64,000 nucleotides of DNA, taken from the NCBI RefSeq assembly GCF_016123485.1, contig NZ_JADCKQ010000001.1, forward strand, positions 405,307-469,306, in the 5' to 3' direction. This stretch comes from Halocynthiibacter styelae (lineage in GTDB: Bacteria; Pseudomonadota; Alphaproteobacteria; Rhodobacterales; Rhodobacteraceae). Position 1 is the first letter of the stretch, and every line of letters begins with the position of its first letter. Positions 28,089 through 37,016 of this stretch are shown here, piece by piece. The notes below the pieces were generated by a model, which had not been told where the DNA came from, ran no database searches, and saw nothing but the letters and a program-made list of their open reading frames with translations. A program made the position numbers and the translations under genes.

Positions 28089-29411
28089 GTGCCAGAGTTT
28101 CATTACGCCCTCTTTAAAGCAAGCGATGTAACTGTCGCGACGTCGCCTGCCCTGAACCTGGTCACACTGAATGGTATGTCTGGTACCTTTGGGAGTGGTG
28201 GGGTCGCAACAGAGATTGTTGTAACCGATGATGACAACTTTTTGGGCAACAACCAATACACCTCTATTGGAACGGGATCTGTTGTCGATAGTACGCCCTA
28301 TACAATGGCGAACACAGATGGGTCCCTTGGATTTGCTGGTGATGAGCGCTTGCAGTTCAATACGATGATCCACACGTATAATACATCTCCTGTTACGGCT
28401 TCTAACCTGTATACAAATGCATATGTGACACCCGAAGCCAGCGCATCGCAGACAAAGGAGTCTTATGGTGCAAGTTTTGGTGTCCCTTCGACACCTTCGG
28501 GCCCAGGGGTTGGTCGTTCCGTCTACGGCATCTCTTTTAACGCTACTGGCCCGGATGGGACGACCAGTTGGGCTATGCATCAGGTTCGCATTACAAGTGC
28601 GACCAATGGTACATCAGAAACATATTGGATGGTCGCTCCTACGTCGGCGGATCAGTCTCTGTCTGATCTGACATCTGCGACCTCTTTTTCCGGCGTTAGC
28701 TATGGGGGGATGTCCCTTGTCGCTCCAGCTGCGCATTCTCTCGGACTGCGAACAGGTGGACGTGCGAATTGGAGCGGTTCAAGCGAGTCCTTCGTCTGTT
28801 TCTCAAAAGGCACAATGCTCAGCACAGAAAATGGATCCATCTCTGTTGAGGAGGTGCGCGCGGGCACCTTGCTGATGACCAAAGATAATGGATTGCAACC
28901 AGTGCGTTGGATCGGATCGCGGACGGTTGCCGTGGATGACAAGACCGCACCGATATGCATCAGCGCTGATGCCTTGGGTACGGGTTTCCCAAAGCGTGAC
29001 TTGCGGGTCTCTCGCCAACACCGGATGATTGTCAGATCAAAGATAGCCATGCGCATGTTTGAACAGTCCGAAGTTCTGATCGCCGCCGGGAAACTTACGG
29101 ATCTTCCAGGGATTTATGTGGATAAATCAGAACCTGAGGTGGAATATTTCCATGTCCTTCTGGACCGCCACGACATAATCTTTGCTGAGGGTTCAGAAAC
29201 AGAAAGTCTGTTTACAGGTGCTCATGCCTTGGACACGCTCGCACCCGAATATTATGATGAGGTGATGACGTTGTTTCCTGAGCTGTCTGATCGTGATTTT
29301 AAACCGGAGCCTGGTCGCTACATCCCGACGATCAGGCAGCAAAAGCGGCTTATTGAACGACATCTCCAGAACAACCGCCCCTTACAAATCTCTCAGCAGG
29401 AAGCAACATAA
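28089..29411 (+). CDS. Hint-domain protein, second copy
   Basis: This 440-residue protein has an N-terminal half rich in Gly, Ser, Thr and Asn (residues 1-255, beta-rich, perhaps surface-exposed). A C-terminal Hint-type module follows: CFSKGTMLSTENG, LLMTKDNGLQPVRWIGSR, VSRQHRMIV and YVDKSEPEVEYFHVLLDRHDII. The module is closely related to that of the protein at 1213-2262, while the N-terminal parts differ. This is the usual arrangement of roseobacter Hint proteins. The GTG start at 28089 is the only frame start and has no strong ribosome site, so the true start is uncertain. Confidence 0.78.
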   Translation: MPEFHYALFKASDVTVATSPALNLVTLNGMSGTFGSGGVATEIVVTDDDNFLGNNQYTSIGTGSVVDSTPYTMANTDGSLGFAGDERLQFNTMIHTYNTSPVTASNLYTNAYVTPEASASQTKESYGASFGVPSTPSGPGVGRSVYGISFNATGPDGTTSWAMHQVRITSATNGTSETYWMVAPTSADQSLSDLTSATSFSGVSYGGMSLVAPAAHSLGLRTGGRANWSGSSESFVCFSKGTMLSTENGSISVEEVRAGTLLMTKDNGLQPVRWIGSRTVAVDDKTAPICISADALGTGFPKRDLRVSRQHRMIVRSKIAMRMFEQSEVLIAAGKLTDLPGIYVDKSEPEVEYFHVLLDRHDIIFAEGSETESLFTGAHALDTLAPEYYDEVMTLFPELSDRDFKPEPGRYIPTIRQQKRLIERHLQNNRPLQISQQEAT

Positions 29412-29949
29412 ATTCAGGTGTGGCATTGTTGACGTTCCCCTCGACTATGACGATCAGGATAACGTTATCCAATGCGGTGAGGACAGGGAGCGATTGAAAA
29501 CAGTCGTGATGGGTTAACCCAACTTATGTAAACGCTTACGTTGGGGGCCTCAAAGGTTTCACCACCTGTGTGGAGGCTTTCCATAAATCACCTGTTCTCA
29601 CAATATGTCTCAAGTCAGCGCATTACCCCGAACAATACCGACAAGTTCAGACCATTTTCGCACCAGTGGAAACGATCAGCCCTGACAGGGAAAACGAACA
29701 GATCATCCATGACCCGCGCCAGCCGGTAGAATCGGTAAAAACCATTCCAACCAAATGCTTAAATATCTGAAATCCCAACAACTCAGGATTGTTACGCATA
29801 CAGATTCCACCCAAAAGGTAGCAATTTTGACCGAATTTGTTGCTATTCGGGCACCATTTAACGGAAGGCGACGTCTTCGCGTTGTCACTCATAATATTTA
29901 CGTGCAAAAAGTAATGTAACTGACGTTCAGTCTTCGAGGTAGAGTAATA
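29412..29949. other. Intergenic stretch without a supported gene
   Basis: About 540 bp lie between the second Hint protein and the small exported protein. I find no ribosome site linked to a plausible frame, no RNA gene and no repeat. The longer minus-strand frame at 29647-30393 is the shadow of the exported protein gene. Confidence 0.55.
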
Positions 29950-30273
29950 ATGAATCTGATTAAACAAATCGCCGCCGTCACCTTTATGAGCGCAACTGCC
30001 GCTCTGGCAGGTAATCTTGAAACAGTACGCATCGATCCGGAAGTATCCCGCTTCGACCCGATCACTCAGATCGAGCCAAGCTGCGTTGCTTACATTCCGA
30101 ACGTTGTCCTCTGGGATCATGGCACCAGTCACTTTGTGACAGGCATTCAGGATCTGACCAACCTCGATCGCCGCACTGCAGGCTCTATCGCGCGGCAGTA
30201 TTGCCGGGCTGTTCGCCTCAACTACCCTGACCCAATCGGTGATCTGCGCGCAAGCATCGAACAGTTCATGTAA
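29950..30273 (+). CDS. Small periplasmic protein, unknown
   Basis: This 107-residue protein has a clear signal peptide ending ATAALA-GN and a mature part of about 87 residues. The mature part contains two cysteines (PSCVAY and RQYCRAV) that could form a disulfide. No family was recognised. It is followed by a strong terminator. Confidence 0.75.
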   Translation: MNLIKQIAAVTFMSATAALAGNLETVRIDPEVSRFDPITQIEPSCVAYIPNVVLWDHGTSHFVTGIQDLTNLDRRTAGSIARQYCRAVRLNYPDPIGDLRASIEQFM

Positions 30274-30303
30274 CTGCAACATCGAGTTCCCGCTAAAAAA
30301 CGC

Positions 30304-30329
30304 AAAGCCGACGTATCCACGTCGGCTTT
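30304..30329. terminator. Bidirectional terminator
   Basis: An 11-bp perfect stem AAAGCCGACGT / ACGTCGGCTTT with an ATCC loop and T-runs lies between two convergent genes. Confidence 0.9.
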
Positions 30330-30337
30330 TTGTCGTT

Positions 30338-31531
30338 TCAGACTTCTGCCCCGTAGAGCCAGTCATAGCGCCGGTAAAGCAGACCAGGGGCAAACCGCCC
30401 GGCCAGCCCGGCAGACCCGAAAGATATCCCCCTCATCAGGCTGCCCTGGCTGTGAAACAGACGCAGATTGGCAGCTGATACTTCCTGCACTTTCGTTGCG
30501 CGTTGTATTCGCGTCTGAAAATAGCGATGCCCCGCTGCGATAACGTCGCCACCCTGCCCCAGCACACGTGCCAGAACCACGGCATCTTCGAACGCCGCAA
30601 CCGCACCTTGCGCCATGGAAGGCAGCATAGGGTGCGCAGCATCGCCCAGCAAAACAACACGGCCGTCAGACCAGCGCGGCAGCGGTGCACGGCCATAAAG
30701 CGGCCAACGGAACATATTTCCGGCTTCCTGAATGATCTTTGTGATCACCGGCGACCAATTGCCAAAATCGCGCATTGCCTCTGCCTGTGTGCCCGCCTGC
30801 CGCCAGCCATCGCGCCCGGGCTGATCATCATGCAACGGGTTTTCTGTTTCCACGATACCAACAAAGTTAATCAGTGCGCCCTTCCGCATCCGGGTGGTCA
30901 CAGCATGTTTGCCTTCCCCGGCCCAGATACATCCGGTCGGCGGCGGCACAAATTCCCCAAGACATTCCGCAGGCACAACAGCGCGCCAGGCGGTGTTGCC
31001 CGTATAAACCGGCGCGTCGCCACCAAACATCTGATTGCGCAGGCGTGAACGCACCCCATCCGCGGCGACCAGAAGATCTGCTGACAATTCGGTTCCATCG
31101 GTCAGCTGCGCAGTAACCTGATCGGCGTTCTGGTCATAGCCGGTAACCTGCGCCCCTGTGGTCAGCGCACCTGGTGCAAGAATTTCCAGGCGCGCCCGCA
31201 GGGCTTCAATCAGATCCGGGCGATACACCTGAAGATGCCGTGCGCCCCACCGCTGCGTGGCCACATCTTTCATTCTCAGTGAGAACACCTGCCGGCCCGT
31301 CGACCCCATCCGCATTTCAATCGCATCCGGTTCAAAGACCGCAGGTTCAAGTCCCGGCATAACACCAAGTTTATCAAGGATTTTTATGCCATTTGACGAA
31401 ATTTGAACCCCTGCCCCGACCTCACCAATCTCTGGTGCCTGTTCCAGCACACGCACCTTATGCCCACCCTCAGTCAGAGCGATCGCGGCACAAAGCCCGC
31501 CAATTCCGCCACCTGCAATGATGATCTTCAT
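30338..31531 (-). CDS. FAD-dependent aromatic monooxygenase, salicylate hydroxylase-like
   Basis: This 397-residue class A flavoprotein monooxygenase has the FAD motif IIIAGGGIGGLCAAIALTEGGH at residues 3-24. DLLVAADGVRSRLR is the DG motif, and VLLGDAAHPMLPSMAQGA is the GD motif. It is related to 3-hydroxybenzoate 6-hydroxylase and salicylate 1-hydroxylase; the substrate is not determined. The start at 31531 gives the nucleotide-binding motif at the expected position. No ring-cleavage gene is near. Confidence 0.9.
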   Translation of the reverse strand: MKIIIAGGGIGGLCAAIALTEGGHKVRVLEQAPEIGEVGAGVQISSNGIKILDKLGVMPGLEPAVFEPDAIEMRMGSTGRQVFSLRMKDVATQRWGARHLQVYRPDLIEALRARLEILAPGALTTGAQVTGYDQNADQVTAQLTDGTELSADLLVAADGVRSRLRNQMFGGDAPVYTGNTAWRAVVPAECLGEFVPPPTGCIWAGEGKHAVTTRMRKGALINFVGIVETENPLHDDQPGRDGWRQAGTQAEAMRDFGNWSPVITKIIQEAGNMFRWPLYGRAPLPRWSDGRVVLLGDAAHPMLPSMAQGAVAAFEDAVVLARVLGQGGDVIAAGHRYFQTRIQRATKVQEVSAANLRLFHSQGSLMRGISFGSAGLAGRFAPGLLYRRYDWLYGAEV

Positions 31532-31629
31532 TGTTCTGTCCCTTATTCTGCAGACATGCGCCTGTTCCCACACATTCTGCCAGTCCGGAACAAAGGTAAA
31601 GCGGACGAATTGCAGCAGCCGGGCCAGTG

Positions 31630-32985
31630 TCAGCGTGCGACGATCAGATCCACCTTCAAGCCGCCAAGCGCAGGGCTTTCCCCAAGACGCAGACTGCCGC
31701 CATGGGTGCGCGCGATATCAAAAGCAATCGCAAGGCCCAGTCCGGTTCCGGCACTCGATTTATTCTGATTGCGTGAAGGTTCCAGGCGGACAAAGGGTTT
31801 CACCGCCTCAGCACGGTCTTCGGGCGCGATGCCCGGCCCGTTGTCTTCCACCCGGAACACAAAGCTGCGGTCATGCATTAGCAGCGCCACCCGCACCTTA
31901 CTGCCATAGCGCAAACCGTTGCCAATCAGATTATCCAATGCCCGCGCAATCGCCTGAGGTCGCAGGGACGTCAAAGGCACATAATCCGGCAAAGTCATTT
32001 TCACATCTGCCCCGTTGCGGCGCGCCTTTTCAACCGAGTCCCGCACAATTTCCACCGGGTCACATTCTGCAATCTCATCAGCCGCATCGCCACGTGCAAA
32101 ATTCAGGAAGCTGTCAATCAGACGTTCCATATCGGCAATATCGTCCTGCATCGCCCCGGCTTCTTCCTCATCCTCCATCATAGAAAGCGAAAGTTTCAAC
32201 CGGGTAATCGGGGTGCGCAAATCGTGGCTTACACCTGACAGCATCATCGTGCGTTGTTCAATCTGACGTTCAATTCTTGACCGCATCGCCAGAAAAGCAC
32301 CACCCGCCGCCCTGACCTCTGTTGCACCACGTGGCGTATATTCCTTCCACTGCCCCTTACCGAAAGCCTCTGAGGCTTCGGCAAGCTTTTTGATCGGGCG
32401 CATCTGGTTGCGCAGGAAAATATAAGCAACCACGGTCATCAGAAGGCTGGTAAACATCATCAGCACCAACAGCTGATGCGGATTTCGGGCAGACACACGG
32501 GACCGCGGAAAGCGCACATTCAGCATTCCATGACGGGTGGGCAAGGCAAACTGCACCTGATTCTTATTGCTGCGCAGATCAACACCACCAATTTGTGGCA
32601 GACCTTCACGCAGACTGGCAATCACAATCGGTGCAGTCAGATCATAGAACACGCTTTGATCTGCGGCTTCGCGATATCCCGGTTGAAATCCGGTTTCGAA
32701 TTCAAGTGGCACTGAAACGGCCTGCAGAAACCGTTCAGCCCCTGAGATATTCCCCTGCGCATCCACCTGTTCCACCACCCAGGTCAGCTCCCGCAGCACA
32801 TTCCCCGTCATCTGTACCGTAACGTCTTCGTAGTGCCGTTGAATAAAGACAATGGACACCACAAGCTGAATGGTGACAATCGGCATCACCAGGATCAGCG
32901 CCGCACGGCCATAAAGTGTGCGGGGCATCAGGTTTTTCAGCCGGGTTCTGACACCGGGAAGCACCCGGGCAAATATAGAAGACAT
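31630..32985 (-). CDS. EnvZ-like sensor histidine kinase
   Basis: This 451-residue inner-membrane kinase has a first transmembrane helix (about residues 25-50) and a periplasmic domain of about 120 residues. A second helix (VLMMFTSLLMTVVAYIF) is followed by a HAMP segment. The dimerisation box SGVSHDLRTPITRLKLSLS carries the phospho-acceptor His at about residue 254. The ATPase domain has IGNGLRY, DNGPGIAPEDR and GTGLGLAIA. No response regulator is adjacent; the divergent neighbour is a metallo-hydrolase. The start at 32985 has GAGG seven bases upstream. Confidence 0.92.
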   Translation of the reverse strand: MSSIFARVLPGVRTRLKNLMPRTLYGRAALILVMPIVTIQLVVSIVFIQRHYEDVTVQMTGNVLRELTWVVEQVDAQGNISGAERFLQAVSVPLEFETGFQPGYREAADQSVFYDLTAPIVIASLREGLPQIGGVDLRSNKNQVQFALPTRHGMLNVRFPRSRVSARNPHQLLVLMMFTSLLMTVVAYIFLRNQMRPIKKLAEASEAFGKGQWKEYTPRGATEVRAAGGAFLAMRSRIERQIEQRTMMLSGVSHDLRTPITRLKLSLSMMEDEEEAGAMQDDIADMERLIDSFLNFARGDAADEIAECDPVEIVRDSVEKARRNGADVKMTLPDYVPLTSLRPQAIARALDNLIGNGLRYGSKVRVALLMHDRSFVFRVEDNGPGIAPEDRAEAVKPFVRLEPSRNQNKSSAGTGLGLAIAFDIARTHGGSLRLGESPALGGLKVDLIVAR

Positions 32986-33032
32986 ACGCATGCCTCAGCT
33001 TAACCGCGTGAGGAAGCGGCGAAAAGGTGAGA

Positions 33033-33938
33033 ATGCACATGAATACCCAGCCCCCCACCGCCGGAGCCCTGACAGAATATGAACCGGGCGTGGCGATGGT
33101 GCTGGCACCCAACGCGTCCCCGATGACATATTGGGGGACAAATACCTGGCTGATCGGTGAAAACCGTCTGGCTGTTCTGGACCCGGGACCGATGGACCAG
33201 GCGCATCTCAGCGCCCTTATAAACGCCATCGATGGCCGGCCTGTTGACTATATCCTGGTCAGCCACGCCCATGTAGATCACTCCCCCCTTGCGCATCCCC
33301 TCGCGACACAGGTTGGTGCACCTGTTCTGGCCTTTGGCCCTGCCACCCGCGGTCAGAAACCTCATATGCAGGCCCTTGCCGCAATCGGGCTGGCAGGTGG
33401 CGGCGAAGGGATCGACACTGGTTTTAAACCGGACCGCACCCTGGAGGACGGAGAGACCATCCTTGTAGACGGCAGGATGCTGACATCCCTGCACACCCCC
33501 GGCCATATGTCGAACCATCTGTGTTTTGCCATGGAAGATATCCTGTTCTCAGCAGATCACGTCATGGGATGGGCGAGTTCTCTGGTTTCGCCCCCTGATG
33601 GTGACCTGACTGAGTTCATGAAAAGCTGTGAGAAACTCGCCGCTCGTCAGGATCGGATTTATTACCCTGGCCACGGCGCCCCCGTAGAAACCCCAGCTGA
33701 CCGCATCGCCTGGCTGCTGAATCACCGCCGTTCCCGCGAAACTCAGATTGTTGCGGCGCTCCGGGATGGTCCTGCCAGTGCCTCCACGCTTACAAAAAGA
33801 ATCTATACCGACGTAAACCCCGCCCTTTTGCCCGCCGCAGAGCGAAATGTGCTGGCCCATCTCATTGATCTGATACAGCGCGGCCAGGCAAAACCGCTTG
33901 GCGACCTGACCGCAGAGGTGAAATTTCAACTGATCTGA
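33033..33938 (+). CDS. Metallo-beta-lactamase fold hydrolase, LACTB2-like
   Basis: This 301-residue protein has the metal-binding motif SHAHVDHSP near residue 81. Further ligands are in LHTPGHMSNHLCF and LFSADHVMGW, and a C-terminal winged-helix-like segment (TLTKRIYTDVNPALLPAAERNVLAHL) is present, as in LACTB2-type nucleases and hydrolases. The exact substrate is unknown. The start is ambiguous among three close codons; the ATG at 33033 is used. Confidence 0.88.
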   Translation: MHMNTQPPTAGALTEYEPGVAMVLAPNASPMTYWGTNTWLIGENRLAVLDPGPMDQAHLSALINAIDGRPVDYILVSHAHVDHSPLAHPLATQVGAPVLAFGPATRGQKPHMQALAAIGLAGGGEGIDTGFKPDRTLEDGETILVDGRMLTSLHTPGHMSNHLCFAMEDILFSADHVMGWASSLVSPPDGDLTEFMKSCEKLAARQDRIYYPGHGAPVETPADRIAWLLNHRRSRETQIVAALRDGPASASTLTKRIYTDVNPALLPAAERNVLAHLIDLIQRGQAKPLGDLTAEVKFQLI

Positions 33939-34048
33939 TTATGACACCCCAGCAAGCGGTAGCCTGAAACCGAAGTATAAAAAAACTTCAAAAAACTGCA
34001 AAAATCCTCTGGACGCCACAAATCAGCACCGCTATATCACCCACATAT

Positions 34049-34123
34049 TCCGGCGTAGCTCAGCGGTAGAGCAGTTGACTGTTAATCAATTTGTCGTAGG
34101 TTCGATCCCTACCGCCGGAGCCA
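34049..34123 (+). tRNA. tRNA-Asn (GTT), island attachment site
   Basis: This 75-nt gene has TCCGGCG pairing with CGCCGGA, anticodon loop CTGTTAA and encoded CCA. Its last 21 nt plus one base are repeated exactly at 56749-56770, so it is the integration target of the island that follows. Confidence 0.95.
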
Positions 34124-34124
34124 A
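34103..34124. repeat. attL core of island 1
   Basis: This is one copy of the 22-bp direct repeat. It covers the T-arm and acceptor 3' strand of tRNA-Asn plus one base; the other copy is at 56749-56770. Confidence 0.9.
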
Positions 34125-34157
34125 TCACACCGCAAGGCGTTGATTGAAAACAAAAAT

Positions 34158-34187
34158 CCCGCTCCGAGAAATCGGGCGGGTTTTTTT
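34158..34187 (+). terminator. Terminator after tRNA-Asn
   Basis: A GC-rich stem (CCCGCTCCGA with TCGGGCGGG, one bulged base, GAAA-type loop) is followed by seven T residues. It lies on the island side of the junction and would end the tRNA-Asn transcript. Confidence 0.75.
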
Positions 34188-34188
34188 G

Positions 34189-34219
34189 TTGCACAAAGCT
34201 TTGCACAAAAGTTTGCACA
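34189..34219 (+). repeat. Three TTGCACA repeats in 12-bp phase
   Basis: TTGCACA occurs at 34189, 34201 and 34213, exactly 12 bp apart. It lies between the attL core and the integrase gene, where arm-type integrase or excisionase sites are expected. The same motif with the same spacing occurs near the other end of the island. Confidence 0.7.
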
Positions 34220-34265
34220 GAATTCCTGCCCCTTGCCCGGCACCTCCCACCTCAGGAGGCCCTCA

Positions 34266-36359
34266 ATGGCACTTAAACAACCTCATCTTGAACTCAGACC
34301 CACCGGCTTCTTCTGGCGCCGACGTGTTCCGGCACACGCAAAAATGCGATTCATACCCGCATTTTTTTGTTTTCCCTTAAAGACCCAGGTCATCCGCGAA
34401 GCCGCAGTTGTTGCCCGTCGCCTAACCGCGATCAGCGACATCTGCTTTTACGCAGAGATCGACATGTCGCCAGATATCATGACCAATATTTTAACAACCT
34501 ACGCCAGTCTTGAGATTGAGGCGTCAGATCGTCTGCGCGCGCTGACGGGTCCGCGCAGCCGTCAGGCAGCCGAAACAGCACTTGCGGTTGAAGCCGCCTC
34601 CCGGGCTGCATTGCACGACGCCATATTCCTATGCGACAAAAGCCCTGCCCTCGATCCGATCCGTGTGACCGCGCAACATCTTGGCATTACACTTGATGAA
34701 AAAGAAGAAGATTTTTTTGTCCTTGCTGATAAAATGTTGCGCCTGCTGATCGAACTCAGCGACGAAAAAGATCGCCGGGCTCGCGGGGTTTTCTCGGACA
34801 CTCAACCTTATTTACAAATGGCTCTGCAAGTTCCTCAGCCTATCCCTGCTGCCCCCTCACAAGTTCCAGTTTCTGCATCCGAGGCTCCTATCGTTAATGA
34901 CAAGCAAGAAACACTTCCAGCGCAAACTCAATCGGCGACATCTTCAAATGAGGACTCTGCGATTACCGCTGCTGAGGCACCCGCAGAGGAAGAAAGACAG
35001 AAAGACGAGGTGTTTTTCGAGCGCGAGGGGCTGAAGGTTTCCGTTCAGACGGCAAAAAACCCGCCAGCCCACGTTCTCGACGGAAGCGATGGCGGCGTGC
35101 TCGATCTTTGGGATTCCTGGTTTGAATACAAGAAGAACGGCCTGAGGCAGGAAGGCTCCTATATCTACGAAGATGAGAAACTTGCCGAGAAATTCAAGAA
35201 AGATGCTGGCACCGTTCAGTCCACCCGAAAAATCATCTCGGACATGATCGGAAACAAACCGATCCACCACGTCACTGATGAGGAATGGGCGGCCTTCAAT
35301 AACTTGTTGTTCAAGCTCCCGAAAAATCACGGCAAGTCACCCTTGGACAAGGAGCAACACTGTTTTGAGATCATTGAACGCGAACAGAAAAAGAAGGAAC
35401 GTGAACAACGCAAAGCAGAGATCAAGATCCAAAAGGAGCGGATCGGCAAAGATGAAGCCGAAGCCCTTCGAGAAAAGGCCAACTTCAAGACAATCGCCCC
35501 CCGCACCGTGCAACGTCACCAGGGAAATCTGAGATCCGCCTTGAACCACGCAGTGGATCTTGGGGTGATCTCCCACAATTCATTCAAGCCATTTGTGCTG
35601 AGTGAAAAAGCGATCGATGAGTTGCGCAATGCGCGGCCGGAAACAACCCGCATGCTATGGTTGGGCGAGTTTAAGGATCTTCTGGGCAAGGATAAATGGA
35701 CTGCGGCCAAGACCGAGATTGACGACCCGCTTTACTGGTTGCCAATCATCGCCAGACTCCACGGCTTGCGCAGTGAAGAAATCCTCCAATTGAAGCCTGA
35801 GAATATCCGAAGTGATAGTGATGTCCTGTTCTTTGACATCGAACGTGGCACCGGTCAAAGCGCCAAAAGCAACAACGCCCGCCGTTTCGTTCCTATCCAC
35901 AGCCAGTTATTGGAACTGGGCTTCATGAAACTCGTCGAGCATCAAAAATCACTCGGGAAAAGAAGGATCTTTGATAAAGTGAACCGGTCAAAAAGTTCAA
36001 AGAACACCTTCACGGCAACCTTCACAAAGAAGTTTACTTACTACCGAAAATCGCGCGAGATCTATGCAGAACGGCTGGACTTCCATGCGCTTAGAACGAC
36101 CTTTAACTCGAAGATGGTCGGGTATGCCATACCGGACACCGCGCGTCGCTACATGATGGGTCACAGAAACGAAGACGTGGGCATTATCAACTACCTGCCC
36201 GAAGGCTTCCCACTCAAAACACTTAAGGAGCTTCTCGAACTGGATCAAATCGACCTATCAATGGTTACCAGACGATTTGAAAAAGCCGAGACGCCGCGAA
36301 AAGGTCCCTACCTTGCCGCCCAGGATGGTGTAAAAATGAGGGCACTGAAAACTGCGTGA
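34266..36359 (+). CDS. Tyrosine recombinase (island 1 integrase)
   Basis: This 697-residue integrase has an N-terminal DUF6538-like arm (LELRPTGFFWRRRVPAH). A long charged region follows (residues about 190-290, rich in Glu, Ala and Pro), then a core-binding domain and a C-terminal catalytic domain. The catalytic residues are visible: R502 (LHGLRSEEI), H607 and R610 (FHALR), H633 (MGHRNED) and Y643 (IINYLPE). The start at 34266 is preceded by a perfect AGGAGG six bases upstream; the longer frame from 34140 begins inside the terminator. It should cut the 22-bp att core in tRNA-Asn. Confidence 0.93.
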   Translation: MALKQPHLELRPTGFFWRRRVPAHAKMRFIPAFFCFPLKTQVIREAAVVARRLTAISDICFYAEIDMSPDIMTNILTTYASLEIEASDRLRALTGPRSRQAAETALAVEAASRAALHDAIFLCDKSPALDPIRVTAQHLGITLDEKEEDFFVLADKMLRLLIELSDEKDRRARGVFSDTQPYLQMALQVPQPIPAAPSQVPVSASEAPIVNDKQETLPAQTQSATSSNEDSAITAAEAPAEEERQKDEVFFEREGLKVSVQTAKNPPAHVLDGSDGGVLDLWDSWFEYKKNGLRQEGSYIYEDEKLAEKFKKDAGTVQSTRKIISDMIGNKPIHHVTDEEWAAFNNLLFKLPKNHGKSPLDKEQHCFEIIEREQKKKEREQRKAEIKIQKERIGKDEAEALREKANFKTIAPRTVQRHQGNLRSALNHAVDLGVISHNSFKPFVLSEKAIDELRNARPETTRMLWLGEFKDLLGKDKWTAAKTEIDDPLYWLPIIARLHGLRSEEILQLKPENIRSDSDVLFFDIERGTGQSAKSNNARRFVPIHSQLLELGFMKLVEHQKSLGKRRIFDKVNRSKSSKNTFTATFTKKFTYYRKSREIYAERLDFHALRTTFNSKMVGYAIPDTARRYMMGHRNEDVGIINYLPEGFPLKTLKELLELDQIDLSMVTRRFEKAETPRKGPYLAAQDGVKMRALKTA

Positions 36360-36396
36360 TCGCCAATGGCTCGATCTAAACGTATTTAGGACTGTT

Positions 36397-36420
36397 GCCG
36401 CCGCCAACTCGGGCGGCGGC
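36397..36420. terminator. Hairpin between convergent island genes
   Basis: The 9-bp arms GCCGCCGCC / GGCGGCGGC lie between the integrase stop and the convergent gene at 36441. There is no T-run. Confidence 0.5.
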
Positions 36421-36440
36421 ACTTCATAAGCAAACTTAGT

Positions 36441-36860
36441 CTACATCGCCACGATGCGAGATGCGTGACGGCGATCGACGATGCGTTGACGGGCGCATTT
36501 GAACGCTTTCCAGCTTTCAATCAAGGTCCACGCCCTTCTGAACATATCGGTAAAGAGAAAATCAGAACTGGAGTCGTTTGCTATAGCGAAATCGCCATAA
36601 CCTTTGCCATCGGCAAAGGTTTCGATCTCGTTTAGGCGATTCACGAGTATCCGTTCTATCTCTTCGAACACTGCTTCATCTTTGAGATGGAAAAGGTCTG
36701 CATGAGAAATCCGCACGAGCGTTTCTGCAGTGCCAGGCGATGTGCCGATGCCGATAGAAGAGGCCGTGTTTCTCCAAAGCGCAGCAAAGCTACCTGCTGC
36801 CCTGATGGCCAATAGCGCTTCTTCTTCGCGGATTTGGTAGATGCAGCCTTGAAGAGCCAT
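36441..36860 (-). CDS. Unknown island protein
   Basis: This 139-residue protein has no recognised motif. Its ribosome site AAAGGAG six bases before the ATG is strong, and the sequence looks like a soluble, mostly helical protein (residues 1-30 EEEALLAIRAAG; a charged middle). It lies downstream of, and on the same strand as, the recombinase cassette, with 156 bp between, so it may be transcribed with it. Its role is not known. Confidence 0.6.
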   Translation of the reverse strand: MALQGCIYQIREEEALLAIRAAGSFAALWRNTASSIGIGTSPGTAETLVRISHADLFHLKDEAVFEEIERILVNRLNEIETFADGKGYGDFAIANDSSSDFLFTDMFRRAWTLIESWKAFKCARQRIVDRRHASRIVAM

Positions 36861-37016
36861 AGAAATCTCCTTTGATGGGAATTGTGATCAAGCTACGAGT
36901 CGGGTTGGTATGCGCTGGTATCATTTCATTTTGTCTTCCTTGTTCGCTTGGGTTGCACCGGTTTCTGCGCGTTCTCAACCAGAAGGAACGCGGGAAACCG
37001 GAGACAGCCAACCGGG

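Noticed and set aside
34140..34265. Longer N-terminus of integrase 1 from the TTG at 34140
   Set aside because: That extension would be encoded across the tRNA terminator and arm-type sites, and a perfect AGGAGG precedes the ATG at 34266.
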